Positions 31,165-41,879 of a stretch of 64,000 bases of DNA are shown piece after piece; the stretch's first letter is position 1, and every line of letters begins with the position of its first letter. Where the stretch lies: assembly GCA_002007465.1 (NCBI GenBank), contig LNAC01000108.1, positions 3,550,306 through 3,614,305 on the forward strand, in the 5' to 3' direction. This DNA is from Ailurus styani (lineage: Eukaryota > Chordata > Mammalia > Carnivora > Ailuridae). The position numbers were made by a program, and so were the translations under genes. The notes under the pieces are model-generated. The model was not told where the DNA came from. It ran no database searches and saw nothing but the letters and a program-made list of their open reading frames with translations.

Positions 31165-31300
31165 GTTGCAGCTGTTGACCCTTTAATCAAACACGCATTT
31201 TTCTAAAGACCTACGCCATGCCAGGCACCTGACTAAATTCTGAGACCTCAAAGATGCACTCGTTCTCTGCCCTTAAGTTGGCTTCAACTTAGGAACAAAA
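31165..31300 (-). mobile_element. L2 3' relic
   Basis: ATCAAACACGCATTTTTCTA, ACGCCATGCCAGGCACCTGA, CAAAGATGCACTCGTTCTCT and TGCCCTTAAGTTGGC fit antisense L2. Confidence 0.6.
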
Positions 31301-31546
31301 AGGTTGATAGCTGCCATTTTATATTTTTATTCTTTTGTTCTTTTTAAATTTTATTTAATTTAAACTCAATTAATTAACAGTGTATTATTAGTTTCAGAGG
31401 TAGAGTTCAGTGATTCATCAGTTGCCTATAACATCCAGTGCTCATTACATCACGTGCTCTCTTAATGCCCATCACCCAGCTACCCCATCCCCCACCCACC
31501 TCCCCTCCAGCAACACTCAGTTTGTTTCCTAAGATTAAGCATCTCT

Positions 31547-31739
31547 GGGGGCACCTGGGTGGCTCAGTGGGTTAAAGCCTCTGCCTTTGGCTCAGGTCAT
31601 GATGTCAGGGTCCTGGGATTGAGCCCCACATCAGGCTCCCTGTTCAGAGGGGAGCTTGCTTCCTCCTCTCTCTCTGCCTGCCTCTCTGCCTACTTGTGAT
31701 CTGTCAAATAAATAAATAAAATCTTTTAAAAAAGAAAGA
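31547..31739 (+). mobile_element. CAN-SINE, mustelid-type (first of a pair)
   Basis: GGGGCACCTGGGTGGCTCAG, TGGGTTAAAGCCTCTGCC, CTGCCTGCCTCTCTGCCTAC and an AAATAAATAAAATC tail with A-run. The left flank is AGATTAAGCATCTCT (31532-31546), the right flank AGATTAACCGTCTCT (31741-31755). Confidence 0.95.
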
Positions 31740-31756
31740 GAGATTAACCGTCTCTT

Positions 31757-31955
31757 GGGGCACCTGGGTGGCTCAGTGGTTAAGCGTCTGCCTTCAGCTC
31801 AGGTCATGATCCCAGTGTCCTAGGATCGAGCCCCACATCAGGCTCCCTGCTCGGCAGGAAGCCTGCTTCTCCCTATCCCACTCCCCCTGCTTGTGTTTCC
31901 TCTCTCACTGTCCCTCTCTCTCTGTCAAATAAATAAATAAAATCTTTAAAAAAAA
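31757..31955 (+). mobile_element. CAN-SINE, general caniform type (second of a pair)
   Basis: GGGGCACCTGGGTGGCTCAG, TGGTTAAGCGTCTGCCTTCA and a tail CAAATAAATAAATAAAATC with A-run. The left flank is AGATTAACCGTCTCT (31741-31755), the right flank AGATTAAGGGTCTCT (31956-31970). The flanking word is thus present three times around the two SINEs and once in the intact L1 as I remember it. Confidence 0.95.
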
Positions 31956-32182
31956 AGATTAAGGGTCTCTTATGGATTTGTTTCCCTCTCTGATTTCGTC
32001 TTATTTTATTTTTCTCTCCCTTCCCCTCTGATCTTCTGTTTTGTTTCTTAAATTCCACATATGAGTAAAATCATATAATTGTCTTTCTCTGATTGACTTA
32101 TTTCACTTAGCATAATACCCTCTATTTCCATCCATGCCGTTGCAAATGGCAAGATTTCATTTTTGATGGCTGCAAAATATTC

Positions 32183-32186
<4 letters not shown>

Positions 32187-32227
<41 letters not shown>
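32187..32227. repeat. (GT)n microsatellite inside the L1
   Basis: About 20 GT units followed by ATATATATC. It sits where the L1 normally has a short TATATA tract, and probably expanded there. Confidence 0.95.
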
Positions 32228-32232
<5 letters not shown>

Positions 32233-32306
32233 CACATCTTCTTTATACATTCATCTGTTCATGGACATCTGGGCTCTTTCCATAGTTTGACTATTGTGGA
32301 CATTGC

Positions 32307-32500
32307 TGATAGCTGCCATTTTAAAGCTCTTGCAATGAGTTAGGCATACTGCCCAGGGCTTCCATACACAAGATCTTTTTCTCCTCTTAACAATACTTAC
32401 TGGGGTTAGTATTATCACCCCTGAAATCAAAGTTGGATAAAGCCAGCATTCAAACTTAGGTTTTCCTGATTCCAAAGCCCATATCCCAAGTGATTAAATC
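32307..32500 (-). mobile_element. Decayed MIR SINE
   Basis: AGCTGCCATTTTAAAGCTCT, TGAGTTAGGCATACTGCCCA, 'CTTAACAATACTTACTGGGG' and 'CAGCATTCAAACTTAGGTTT' give an antisense MIR, well diverged. Its first bases are part of the L1 target-site duplication. Confidence 0.55.
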
Positions 32501-33524
32501 ATACCCAATCTCCACCCACGGTATAGAATCAAGCTAAGTAGTCATCACAATCATCACTCTCAACATCCAGCCCACCCACTTTCCTTTGTGAAATAGCCCC
32601 AGATTTGACTCCACCTTTGTCTCCAAGGTGATTGGTCTAAACCAATCTGGATTACCTTATTCCCTTCCATTGTGATTGGTTCACATACCAGGCATAAGCC
32701 AATCAGCACATGGCATTCACAGGTGTGCACTGATTGGTTCAGGTGATCTAATCAGAGAGAAGCTCTGGACTCTCTGGTCATTGTCAGAGGTTCATTCTTT
32801 CTTCCTTAGGAAATAGAAGCAAGAAAGTGTGAGACACCTCTTCCCCTGGCACCCATCTTACAATGAGGAGGAAATCAAGGCTGAGAATGGAGCCAACACA
32901 TGGAAAAGTACAGAGGTGAGGAATAGCTTTGAAACAGAAGTGAAGTTCTAAAGCCTATACCACCTACTCTCAGTTTCTCATTTATGTGAGTCAAGGGATC
33001 CTCTTTAATGTGCAAGTCAGTTTACTTGCTTGCAAATGAGAACATCCTAATATACAAAGTGTTTGGGAGAGACTGAGACTTATGAAGCTTATAGTTATCA
33101 TTCTAAACTTCTTATGTATTTGCCAAATAAATATGACAAAACTGTCCTAAAATTTATAAATGAAAAAAGTACTGGAGTTTTAGCTAATAAAAGTCATTAA
33201 AAGAATTTAAATTCTCAAAGACAATATAAATACAACTAAAAAAGATACAACAAACCAGAAAACATATCTGAAACCCATTTGACAATTAAGAAGCATATAT
33301 CCATACATTTGTGTAAATTAATAAAAATAAGTAGCACCTCTATTAGAAAGAAATGAGCTAAAGATATGAGCAGGCATTTTTTAAACTAGAAGAAAGAGAA
33401 ATGGTAATGAACACAAATTTACACCAACAGTGTGATGCCTTGATGTTTGTCTATCAGCAGGGCAAGGAGTAGAAGGAAAGGTGCTACTCAGGATTGGAGA
33501 AGGCAGATAGAAACTCACACTCAA
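32501..33524. other. Old CCAAT-rich repeat (about 32610-32930) then AT-rich unassigned DNA
   Basis: Four ATTGG/CCAAT words occur within 32630-32740 (GTGATTGGTCT, GTGATTGGTTC, GCCAATCAGC, TGATTGGTTC). The following text (GGACTCTCTGGTCATTG, then GAGAATGGAGCCAACACATG) recalls a known old interspersed repeat, which is a simpler explanation than a promoter. 33000-33524 is AT-rich and may contain a further LINE remnant. No gene. Confidence 0.4.
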
Positions 33525-33935
33525 ACAATCAACAAAACTAAAAGGCAACCTACAGAACAGGAGAAGTTATTTGCAAATGACATACCAGATAAAGGGTTAA
33601 TACCCAAAATATTTAAAGGACTTATAAAACTCAACCCCCCAAAACCAAATAACCCAATTAAAAATGTGCAGAAGACATGAACAGACATTTTTCCAAAGAA
33701 GACATACAGATGGCCACTAGACACATGAAAAGAGCATCACACATCACTGATCACCAGGGAAATGCAAATCAAAACTACAATGAGGTATCAATTCACACCT
33801 GTCAGAATGGTTAAAATCAACAACACAAGAAACAACAGGTGTTGGTGAGGATGTGGAGAAAGGAGAGCCCTCTTGCACTGTTGGTGGGAATGCAAACTGG
33901 TGCAGCCACTCTGGAAAACTGTATGGAGGTTCCCA
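33525..33935 (+). mobile_element. L1 ORF2 C-terminal fragment
   Basis: ACAAAACTAAAAGGCAACCT, TATTTGCAAATGACATACCA, GAAGACATGAACAGACATTT, GGGAAATGCAAATCAAAACT and 'TTGGTGGGAATGCAAACTGG' are sense-strand L1 ORF2. Stops and indels break the frame, and both ends are truncated. A remnant only. Confidence 0.9.
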
Positions 33936-34019
33936 CCTGGGACCTAGTTAGAAAGATAGTATTGCTATATTTTTTTTAAAAAGGATGATATACTCTTTAG
34001 TTATAAAAGCAGCTTACAG

Positions 34020-34203
34020 GGGTGCCTGGGTGGCTTAGTGGGTTAAAGCCTCTGCCTTCAGCTCAGGTCATGATCTCAGGGTCCTGGGATCAAGCCCCAC
34101 ATCGGGCTCTCTGCTCAGCAGGGAGCCTGCTTCCTCCCCTCTCTGCCTGCCTCTCTGCCTACTTGTGATCCCTCTCTCTCTGTCAAATAAAAAATAAAAT
34201 AAA
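34020..34203 (+). mobile_element. CAN-SINE, mustelid-type
   Basis: GGGTGCCTGGGTGGCTTAGT, GGGTTAAAGCCTCTGCC, CTGCCTGCCTCTCTGCCTAC and the tail CAAATAAAAAATAAAATAAA. Target-site duplication ATAAAAGCAGCTTACAG (34003-34019) and ATAAAAGCAGTTTACAG (34204-34220), 16 of 17 matching. Confidence 0.96.
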
Positions 34204-34220
34204 ATAAAAGCAGTTTACAG

Positions 34221-34724
34221 AAGAAAAAATCTGTGTATTCTATGTGATACACATATATTAGAGATGGTAAACTATATGGTATCTGTGAGTCTAAGCCTGG
34301 AAGCATCTCAACACTGTAAGTTGGAAGGTCTATAGTCTTTAGAAAGTTTTATTCTAAAAGGGTTTTTTACAATTACCTTTTTAAATCCTTCTACTGTAGT
34401 AATGAGTGAGCAGTTGCTGAAGTGCCTGGATATGACAGACTGGCTTGGACAGAGTGGAGAAGGTCATCACAGGCAGATGGAAAGAAACCATTTAGTGAAG
34501 ATCCTGTCTCGTGGGGGGAGGGCCCCTTAGCCATCCAAATAAAAGGGAAATTGAAAGGATCCGAGTAAAAGGAAGTTTGGAAGTGAAACAAGAGGGGCTG
34601 CCGCTGATGGGGCTTTTCAAAAGAGCTGCAGCTTCTCAAAAGTTGTTACAGAGAGTCCTAAGGACAGATTTTTGCCACAACTCCATCCAGCGATCACGAA
34701 GGATTTCCTAGTAAATAAAAATGT
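34221..34724. other. Unique DNA, no gene recognised
   Basis: Two opposing ORFs of 66-82 codons at 34391-34711 have no recognisable domain. Confidence 0.4.
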
Positions 34725-34734
34725 AATGTGCATT

Positions 34735-34919
34735 TTTAAAAAGATTTTATTTATTTGAGAGAGAGAGAGAACAAGAGAGAGAGCAGGAGCAGTGGGGAGA
34801 GGGAGAAGCTGGCTCCCCTTGAACAGGGGAGCCCAGCGTGGGGCTTGATAGCAGGACCCCAGGATCACCACCTGAGCCAAAGGCAGATGCTTAGCCAACT
34901 GAGACCCAGGTGCCCCAGG
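34735..34919 (-). mobile_element. CAN-SINE
   Basis: Antisense: AAAAGATTTTATTTATTTGA, a (GA)n tract, GCAGGACCCCAGGATCACCA and CCAACTGAGACCCAGGTGCC. Target-site duplication AATGTGCATT at 34725-34734 and 34920-34929. Confidence 0.93.
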
Positions 34920-34929
34920 AATGTGCATT

Positions 34930-35310
34930 GTTATCATTATATAATGCTCTTAAAAATATTTTACTAATTATGATTTTTAGTGTGAAAATTCATCAAGAAA
35001 ATGCAGCGTTGCATTTACATTACTAAGTATATGGGTTTTATGTAACTTTTTTTCCATTTTTAGGTAAAAAGAGACATTTTTGGCAGATACATGATGACAT
35101 TTGTAATCGATACTTCAATATGGTCACAGGACATAATTATATTAAATTCAAAGTTCTTTACATTTAGTTTTTTCTTACCACATACTACATACCATATCTT
35201 CCATCCTAATATATTTTTCCATTACCATATTCCTTTGATGTTAAGAATCTAAACCCTAGAAATATTGTTAATGTAAAATAAGTCAGATTTTGGACCTTCT
35301 AGGTATCTGA

Positions 35311-35349
<39 letters not shown>

Positions 35350-36199
35350 TAGCAGTGTTTGTGGGCGATTTGCAAGCATTTTCATATTATTTTTTACACT
35401 GAGCATATTAGTAGTATATATTTCATTTAACAAACTCAGGTATTTAAGAGATGCTATTTTCTTAATTTTTCTATAAGTGAGTTCAGTTCCTAGTCCCAGC
35501 CCTATTCTTCTTTGTGGCAGAAATATAATCTTGTTCAAATCAGGTACTGGGGGCTTACAAAGTGTCAAGCCATCAGTAGGTGGGAGGCCTCTGGCTGGCC
35601 ATTGTCACATTCCGTCTGCACTGGTCACTTCTACCCGCTCCTCGTCTGGACCACAAGCCCCCCAGGGCTGGCTGTGCCAGTGTCTTCCAGATGCCCTGCT
35701 GGACCAGGGCGAACTCTGGGAGGCCCCCTCAGGGGTCCCCTCTTCTGTATCTCTGCACCAACACCTCATCAACTGCCCCCCGTCATGCAGGAAAATTCCA
35801 CAAGATTTGCCTTCCCCTAGCTCAGGCAAGAATTCTCTATTGAATCCCTTAAGACCTCTTGGGGGATCAAGTCCCAAGCCTTAAATCCCTTGTGCTCTGT
35901 CCCCTCTCCCCTCACGGCTTCAGTACAGTGAGGGAGAGGTGTGAGCAGCTGGGAAAACCCAAACAAACAAAACCAACTCCAGTCAATAGCATATGCTTCT
36001 AAATAGCTTTTTGGTTTAAGTATAACTCCAAGAATTTGACTCATGTTCTCTGGTTGTACGTAATGTCACATGTCCTTTTCACATATATTGAGTCACTTAA
36101 TTTAAATAGATAAACAAGTAAATCAACACAGAAAACAACAGAGTTCATTCTCACTGAACTTTTAGCTTGTACAATTATTGCATTATTATTATCGTTGTA
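34930..36199. other. Mostly unique DNA; (TG)n at 35313-35348
   Basis: 34930-35312 is AT-rich and unassigned. A (TG)n run of about 17 units is at 35313-35348. 35480-35880 is GC-richer, with three overlapping plus-strand ORFs and one minus-strand ORF in different frames, the signature of chance opening rather than coding. No gene supported. Confidence 0.4.
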
Positions 36200-36445
36200 A
36201 AATAATAAATGTAAGTGGTGATTTAATACTGCCTCTCCTACATACCAAGTAATGATCTTGGTGCTTTACATCTGTTAACTCTGTTGACCCTCAAAACAAT
36301 TCTTAAGTAGGTGCTAATGGTATTCCCACTTTGATGAGGGGAAAACTGAGTCCAAGAAAGATTATGTAACCTGCCTGAGGTCACACGGTTTATGAGTACA
36401 AGAGCCAGGATTCAATTCCAGGAGTCAGGCGCAGGGTCTGTGCAT
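36200..36445 (-). mobile_element. MIR SINE, near full length
   Basis: TACATACCAAGTAATGATCT, GAGGGGAAAACTGAGTCCAA, 'TGCCTGAGGTCACACGGTTT' and GCCAGGATTCAATTCCAGGA form the antisense MIR. Confidence 0.85.
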
Positions 36446-37264
36446 CTCCTGACCCTGCCAAATTTAACCTGTTAATGATGTCATGTGCCAGTGAGAGGTG
36501 AAGCCTCTTGCCAAGGGACCAGAACCCAGGTCTTTCGGCTCCAAATCTCATCTTTTCGCTCTGCATCTCTTTGCTTTTTGAGATTGACAAACTGACGATT
36601 TTGCCAACCAAGGCCAGTGTGCAAAACTACCATTCACTCCCAGACAGGATATCTGGGAAAGCTTTGCTGTGATTTGTGAGCCTAATCCCCAGTGGGACTG
36701 TCATTGTTGAAGATTCTTAATAGATACCATTGTCAAGTCTGGCTCTCAGGTTCAAAAAGACAACTGCTCAAGTACAAGACAGGGGAGGAGAGTCTTAGCA
36801 GGCAGAGCTGATGAGAAATTTCCCAGTGGGGATTTTCGTGGACATGGAGCTAAGAGTGAGTCAGCATCCTAGACGTGGGTTCCCAGATGCTCTTAGGCCG
36901 TATTAACACAAGTTTCCCGGTGTCCCCATAGAAGGGGTGTGAGAGTGTTCCTATTTGTCACCTGAGCCTCTGCTCACTTTTGGACTCTACACTTGAGAGG
37001 GGGCACAAGCAGCTGGAGACCTAGAGGAGGACAGCAAGTTTGATGGGAAGGGATGGAAGCCATGTCCTTGGAAGAATAGGGAAGGTTCTGGGCTGGGGCT
37101 CTTAAGACTGGAAAAGTGATTGATCTGGGGACATGGCTACTGTTTGCAAAACTCTGAAGGGCATCATGGGAAAGAAAGAGAAGATGCGCCTGCAGGGTCT
37201 CAAAGAACAAACCTAGAGCCCAGGGGTAGGAGAGAGAGAGAGAGAGAGAACTCAGATAAGGCAT
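36446..37264. other. Unique DNA; (GA)n at 37229-37249
   Basis: 36470-36590 (TGTGCCAGTGAGAGGTGAAG, CCAGAACCCAGGTCTTTCGG) may be another antisense MIR remnant. The (GA)n run at 37229-37249 has about 10 units. No gene. Confidence 0.4.
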
Positions 37265-37500
37265 TTAAATCCTCAGGTCTTGGAGCCAGACCACCTCAAC
37301 TCGAATCACCACTTTGCTGTTACTTAACCCCCCTATGCATCAGCTTCCTTTTCTATCAAATAGGAATAATAAAAGCATCTACTTCAGAGTTCTTGAGAGG
37401 ATTAAATAAGATAAGCCGTGTTAAGCGCTTAACACTTGGCATATAGAGGTGCTCTGTAAATGCTCTTGATAATAATGATTATCGCCATAGTGGTACCGTC
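37265..37500 (+). mobile_element. MIR SINE, near full length
   Basis: GGTCTTGGAGCCAGACCACC, CACTTTGCTGTTACTTAACC, GTGTTAAGCGCTTAACACTT, 'AGAGGTGCTCTGTAAATGCT' and an ATAATAATGATTAT tail. Confidence 0.85.
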
Positions 37501-37603
37501 ACTATTATTGCCAGGGCTAGTTAGCAAGGAGACACGCCACCTTAGGCAGTAACAAGCGCCCCTACCCTGGACACGTGTAAGCAGAGGTTCAAAGATTTAC
37601 CAC

Positions 37604-37796
37604 GGGACGTCTGGGTGGCTCCGTTGGTTAAACGACTGACTTCGGCTCAGGTCATGATCCTGGAGTTCCAGGATCGAGTCCCATATTGGGCTCTCTGACC
37701 AGTGGGAATTCTGTTTCTCCCTCTGACCCTCCCCCTTCTTGTGCTCTCTCTCATTCTCTCCCTTTCAAATAAATAAATAAAAATCTTAAAAAAAAA
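37604..37796 (+). mobile_element. CAN-SINE
   Basis: GGACGTCTGGGTGGCTCCGT, GGTCATGATCCTGGAGTTCC and the tail CAAATAAATAAATAAAAATC with A12. Target-site duplication AAAGATTTACCAC at 37591-37603 and 37797-37809 is perfect. A head substitution (GACGTCTGG for GGCGCCTGG) is present. Confidence 0.95.
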
Positions 37797-37854
37797 AAAG
37801 ATTTACCACATGGTGAAGATGTTGTAAAGTAAATTCGAGCCCCAAGGTACAGGG

Positions 37855-38035
37855 AGAGCCCAGATGGCCTGTCTTCTTGCTGTGTCCTCACAGGGAGAGC
37901 GAGGGAGCTCTCTGGGGTCACTTTCGGAGGGGCACTAATCCCATTCATGAGGGCTCCACCTCAGGACCCAATCACCTCCCAAGGCCCACCTCCAAATACC
38001 ACCACACTGGGGATTAGGTTTTCAACTTCCGGGAG
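37855..38035 (-). mobile_element. MaLR LTR fragment (MST/MLT1-like)
   Basis: GTCTTCTTGCTGTGTCCTCA, GGGAGCTCTCTGGGGTCACT, 'GGGCACTAATCCCATTCATG', 'AGGGCTCCACCTCAGGACCC' and CACCACACTGGGGATTAGGT are classic antisense MaLR words. Confidence 0.85.
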
Positions 38036-38590
38036 GGCCCCGAAGCAAAGGTGGACAAGCATCAGGCAAGATGGTACGGCTGCTGAGGGTGCCGCTGGCA
38101 TTAGATTCCTGTGTTCCACATGTACCTGTGGGAAGCTTGGGGGGTTGGCACAAGCTTCATGGGGAGGGTGCTCGTGACAGAATCCTGGAGCGGGTGGAGT
38201 AGCAAGGAGGGGCGGGGGGGGTGGTGTCTGGAGGACCGTTACTCCAGACCAGGTGTGTAGATGTGGGCCCAGCCAGGCGTCGTCCCTGAAGGTCTTGGTC
38301 CTGGAGAGACGGGCAGCAGAAAAACGCAGCACGGTCTGTGGAGAGGGTCTCAGTGAGACAGTGGGAGCCCAGGGAAGCCTGCAAACAGTGCAGCTGGCTG
38401 GAGATCAGGGAGAAGATATCCCCTTCACTTTATCAGCTTCTGGATGGTGTGAGGCTGGCCCAGGATAATCTTAGGGCATCAACAGGAGCCTGCACCTGTG
38501 GCGATAAGTGCCCTCGGAGCAGTAACATTTTCACTCCTTAATATATTAACTAGTTCATTAATTAAATGATACTTACTGACTACCAATTGT
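38036..38590. other. Unique DNA, no gene recognised
   Basis: GC-rich in part, with a G8 run near 38213. ORFs overlap in several frames and both strands, and none is recognisable. Confidence 0.4.
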
Positions 38591-39036
38591 GACTGTTAAT
38601 TTTATGTGTCAAATCGACTGGGGCCGCTGGGTGCCTAAGGTATCCTTAGGTGAGAGTTGGTCAGATATCATCCCAGGTATGTCTATAAGGGTGTTTTGGG
38701 ATGAGATTAATCTTTGGCCTGATGGATGGAGCAAAGCAAAGTGCCCTCCCTTACAGGAGAGGGCCTCATCCAATTATCTGAGCAGAACAAAGAGGCTGAG
38801 GGAGAGGGAATGTCACCTGCTTGCCTGCTTGAGCTGGACGTTGGTCTTCTGCCCTCAGACTATAACTTAGGCCACTGGGTGTAAGCTAGAGACTCCCAGG
38901 CCTCCAGCTTGCTGTCCACAGGTCTTGGAGCTTCTCAGCTTCCTTAGTCATGTGGGCAGTTCCTTACGATAAATCTTTCTTGAAATATATATGTATGTCC
39001 AACTGTGGGTTCTATTTCTTGGGAGAACCCTAATAG
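38591..39036. mobile_element. Old interspersed repeat (class not assigned)
   Basis: GACTGTTAATTTTATGTGTC, AAATCGACTGGGGCC, GGTGTTTTGGGATGAGATTA, GAGGGCCTCATCCAATTATC, 'TCTTCTGCCCTCAGACTATA', CTTACGATAAATCTTTCTTG and 'CTTGGGAGAACCCTAATAG' reproduce, from memory, a very common mammalian repeat beginning GTTAATTTTATGTGTCAAC. The 93-codon ORF across it is incidental. Confidence 0.65.
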
Positions 39037-39944
39037 GCTTATTACATGTCAGGCAATTTTCTCTGTGCTTAAAAAACTTCAATCAGCAACCCCTTTAGGA
39101 GTGGACAGCGGAGAGGAAAGAGACGGGTGGACACCATACTCAAGTGACAAAAATTGTTCTTGGGCATGTGTAAGGCATACAGAAATAATTTGAGGGATTA
39201 GGAATAATCAAGAGGCATGGGACCCTAAAATAAGAGGCCAAGGCCAGAGCCAGTGAAGGATAGGTTAATTACTGCTGATGGCATTGCGCCTAAAACCCCA
39301 GAGTGCTATAGGCTGTGGAAATGCACGCACACGTGTGTGGGGGGGGGAGCTAGGAACCGAATCCAATCAAATGCCAGATCCCATGCACAAACCCAACACT
39401 GTACAGCACCTTTAAGGAAAGTGAAGTCTACAGGCAGGGAAGGATGAGAAAAAACCGGCTGACCTGTAGTTTGTATAAGCTTGTATAAGCATGGCTCTCA
39501 CGTGTGCACAGAATGTGCGTAGATGCATTCAAACAAATTCAGGCGCAGAGTGCTTAGGTTTCTTTAGGGATTGGGTCTTTGACCAGAGTCTTGGGCTTCA
39601 GGCCTGGTAGAGTCTGGGATTCACAGCCCATTGGAAGAGAATGCTGCTCTCAGGCCCCAGACCGAATAGGGCCCCCTGACCGAAATTTCTTTCTGTTTGA
39701 TAAGGAGTCACCCCACCCCCAACCAGAATAGGCCTGAATCTGAGCCAAACCTGCATGGGTAGGGAGATCGGTCATCAGGGTCTGTTGGTGAGTTGGGTCT
39801 TTGTGGCTCCTTGCACACGGACTCAATGTGAGAGCTGCTGTCCTAGTCTCTTGCCAAGTCTCCAAAGTCCAGGTGTCAGGATTTCTCAAGTCAGCTCATG
39901 TTCTCTGTCCATTGTCCTAACCTAGCTTCCTGAGCCAACAGTGG
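39037..39944. other. Unique DNA with a short tandem duplication
   Basis: A 10-bp tandem duplication (CTTGTATAAG core) lies at 39472-39490, and a G8-9 run near 39340. No gene recognised. Confidence 0.4.
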
Positions 39945-40065
39945 ACTTTATTTATTCTACAAACACTTATTATGGGGCTGTTATAGACCAGAAACTGTAT
40001 TAAGTGTGAGGAATTCAGACATAAACAAAACACAGGCCTTTTCACAGAGCCCTGGAAATCAGCCA
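39945..40065 (-). mobile_element. L2 3' relic
   Basis: TTTATTTATTCTACAAACAC, 'TATAGACCAGAAACTGTATT' and CAGACATAAACAAAACACAG fit the antisense L2 end. Confidence 0.6.
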
Positions 40066-40702
40066 GCATTTTTCAATCTTAAGAAAACAAGAAAACAGAA
40101 GGACTGGGGAATCCAACACTAACCTTCATCCACTCATATGTGACTGATCATTTTCTTAAGTCAGATTTTTGGAATGATTATTAATCTCGCCCTTTTCTGC
40201 CTTTCCATAATGAAGTTCGGAACCAACGAAGACATAAGACACAGGACACAGATGGAAATCAAAATATCATCTTTGAAGGTGATTTTAAGAATGTGGCTTT
40301 AAACCTATGGCCACCATGGGCTTCCCAGCCTTTCACTTGAGGTATCAATTTACCCATCCAGTAAATGGGCTGACCACAATGTGCCTGGCACAAAGGGCAG
40401 AGCCTACACTGGGAGACTTACCACCTGGCACTAGGTCCTGAATGTGTCCTCCCTGAACATGGATCCAAGAAAATACAGAGAAGGATGAGCTGAGCATGAG
40501 CAGTTTTTTTTCCCTGAAACTGGCCCATCAGATAAATCACTCTTCCTCTGGGGACTAGTCAACAAGAGCACATAAAGATCAGGGTGTCACTTCTGCTGGC
40601 GTCTCAGCATGTAAGAACACGGGATGAAGAGGATGGAGAGTCTCTCAAAACCTGGTACATGCGTCCAAGATTTAGCTTGTTAAGAAGTCTAATGACTTAG
40701 TG
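40066..40702. other. Unassigned; possible L2 piece near 40345-40410
   Basis: AATGTGCCTGGCACAAAGGG suggests another antisense L2 scrap. The remainder is unique with no gene. Confidence 0.35.
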
Positions 40703-41065
40703 AATGTCTTACTCTGCTCAGGCTATTGTAACAAGATACCATAGACTGAATGGTTTAAATAGCAGACATTTATTTCTTGCTGTTCTAGAGACTAGGAAGT
40801 CTAAGATCAAGATCCTAGCAGGTTCAGTTCCTCATGAGATCTCTTTTCCTGGCTTACAGATAGCTACTTTTTCATTGTGCGCTTACATGGTAGAGAGAGA
40901 AGGGCTCTGATTTCTCCTCCTCTTCTTATAAGTGTACTAACCCATCATGAGGGCTCTAGCCTCATGAATTTATCTAAATCTGACTACCTTCCAAAGGCCC
41001 CACCTCTTAATACCATCATATTAGGGAGTAGATAGGGCTTCAATATAGGAATTTTTCCCATAACA
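40703..41065 (-). mobile_element. MaLR-type LTR (MLT1-like)
   Basis: GCTCAGGCTATTGTAACAAG, ATACCATAGACTGAATGG, TTTCTTGCTGTTCTAGAGAC, CATCATGAGGGCTCTAGCCT, 'AAAGGCCCCACCTCTTAATA' and 'GGGCTTCAATATAGGAATTT' reproduce the antisense MLT1 order almost completely. Solo LTR. Confidence 0.88.
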
Positions 41066-41099
41066 GTGAACTTGGGATGGATAGACTCCTAGTTCCCAT

Positions 41100-41300
41100 G
41101 GAGACCACAAGGAAAAGAACACTGGCTCTGATGTCTACATACCTAAGTTTAAATCCTGACCCTGCCCCCTTAATAATCAGGCAACCTTGAGCGAATGATC
41201 TTATCCCTCCAGGCCTCAGGTCTGTCCTCAGAGAAATGAGGATAGTGATGCTCAATCTATTATAGAGATTTGTTGGAAGGACCTAATTTGAGCTTGAGTA
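41100..41300 (+). mobile_element. MIR SINE
   Basis: GAACACTGGCTCTGATGTCT, TTTAAATCCTGACCCTGCCC, AGGCAACCTTGAGCGAATGA and CTCCAGGCCTCAGGTCTGTC follow MIR. Confidence 0.75.
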
Positions 41301-41879
41301 TGGACAGATGGGAGGGGTTGTGTTTTTTGTTGTCGTTATTTCTAACCTAAAGGAGCTCTTCTTCCTGAGAAGGCGGAGTGCAGTACATGAGCCTGCCTGC
41401 CTCGAAGTCTAACCTGGGAAGCATCTTGAAATCCAGCACCACTGAAATATTTGAAGAAAGAAGACAACTTCCAATCAGAAGGCCTGTTGAATCCTCTCTG
41501 TTTTAGAAGATCTGTGATGAGTCTGTTCAAGACCAAATCAGAGAACTGAACATTGCAGATTCTCCATCTCCCCAACAACTTCTAAGCCCCTGGGTGGCTC
41601 AGGGAAGGTTTTGCAACAGAGTAGAATAAAGCACTTTTCTATTTGTCTTCTGGTCTACCATCTACACTATATTATATCACATACTACACACCACACACAT
41701 ACACACACACACTTAAACACACACCAGAGAATCCATCTCAACTCTAATGGCTTAGTTGTTTTTCAAGTACAGAGAGAATTTATAAACAATTCCTCAGAAG
41801 TTAAAGGAGAGAGAGAGAAGAAAATCTTGTATCTTGCTCAGAATGGATTTTTTTAAAAAAACCTAAGAGTCAAGCTTTC
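41301..41879. other. Unassigned; (CA)-rich tract at 41690-41727
   Basis: Imperfect CACACA tract at 41690-41727. A 14-bp word CCTGGGTGGCTCAG identical to the CAN-SINE head occurs alone at 41589-41602 without body or tail. No gene. Confidence 0.4.

Larger units (their letters stand above)
31322..32306 (-). mobile_element. Carnivore L1 LINE, 5' truncated, antisense
   Basis: The antisense L1 3' end starts with T/A-rich sequence, then TTAATTAACAGTGTATTATT, AGTGATTCATCAGTTGCC, CACCTCCCCTCCAGCAAC, [two CAN-SINEs], CCACATATGAGTAAAATCAT, GACTTATTTCACTTAGCATA and TTTGACTATTGTGGACATTG. A perfect 17-bp target-site duplication TGATAGCTGCCATTTTA lies at 31305-31321 and 32307-32323, defining the insertion. 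It is a 3' fragment of about 0.6 kb once the SINEs are removed, so inactive. It landed at the edge of a decayed MIR. Confidence 0.95.

Noticed and set aside
32630..32740. Four CCAAT/ATTGG boxes suggesting an NF-Y promoter
   Set aside because: The surrounding text matches an old dispersed repeat I recall as carrying these words; no GC-rich start region or transcript-like sequence follows.
33447..33680. 77-codon ORF, lysine/asparagine-rich
   Set aside because: Part of a broken L1 ORF2 remnant.
38589..38870. 93-codon ORF that looks protein-like
   Set aside because: It lies wholly in a common old interspersed repeat (38591-39036).
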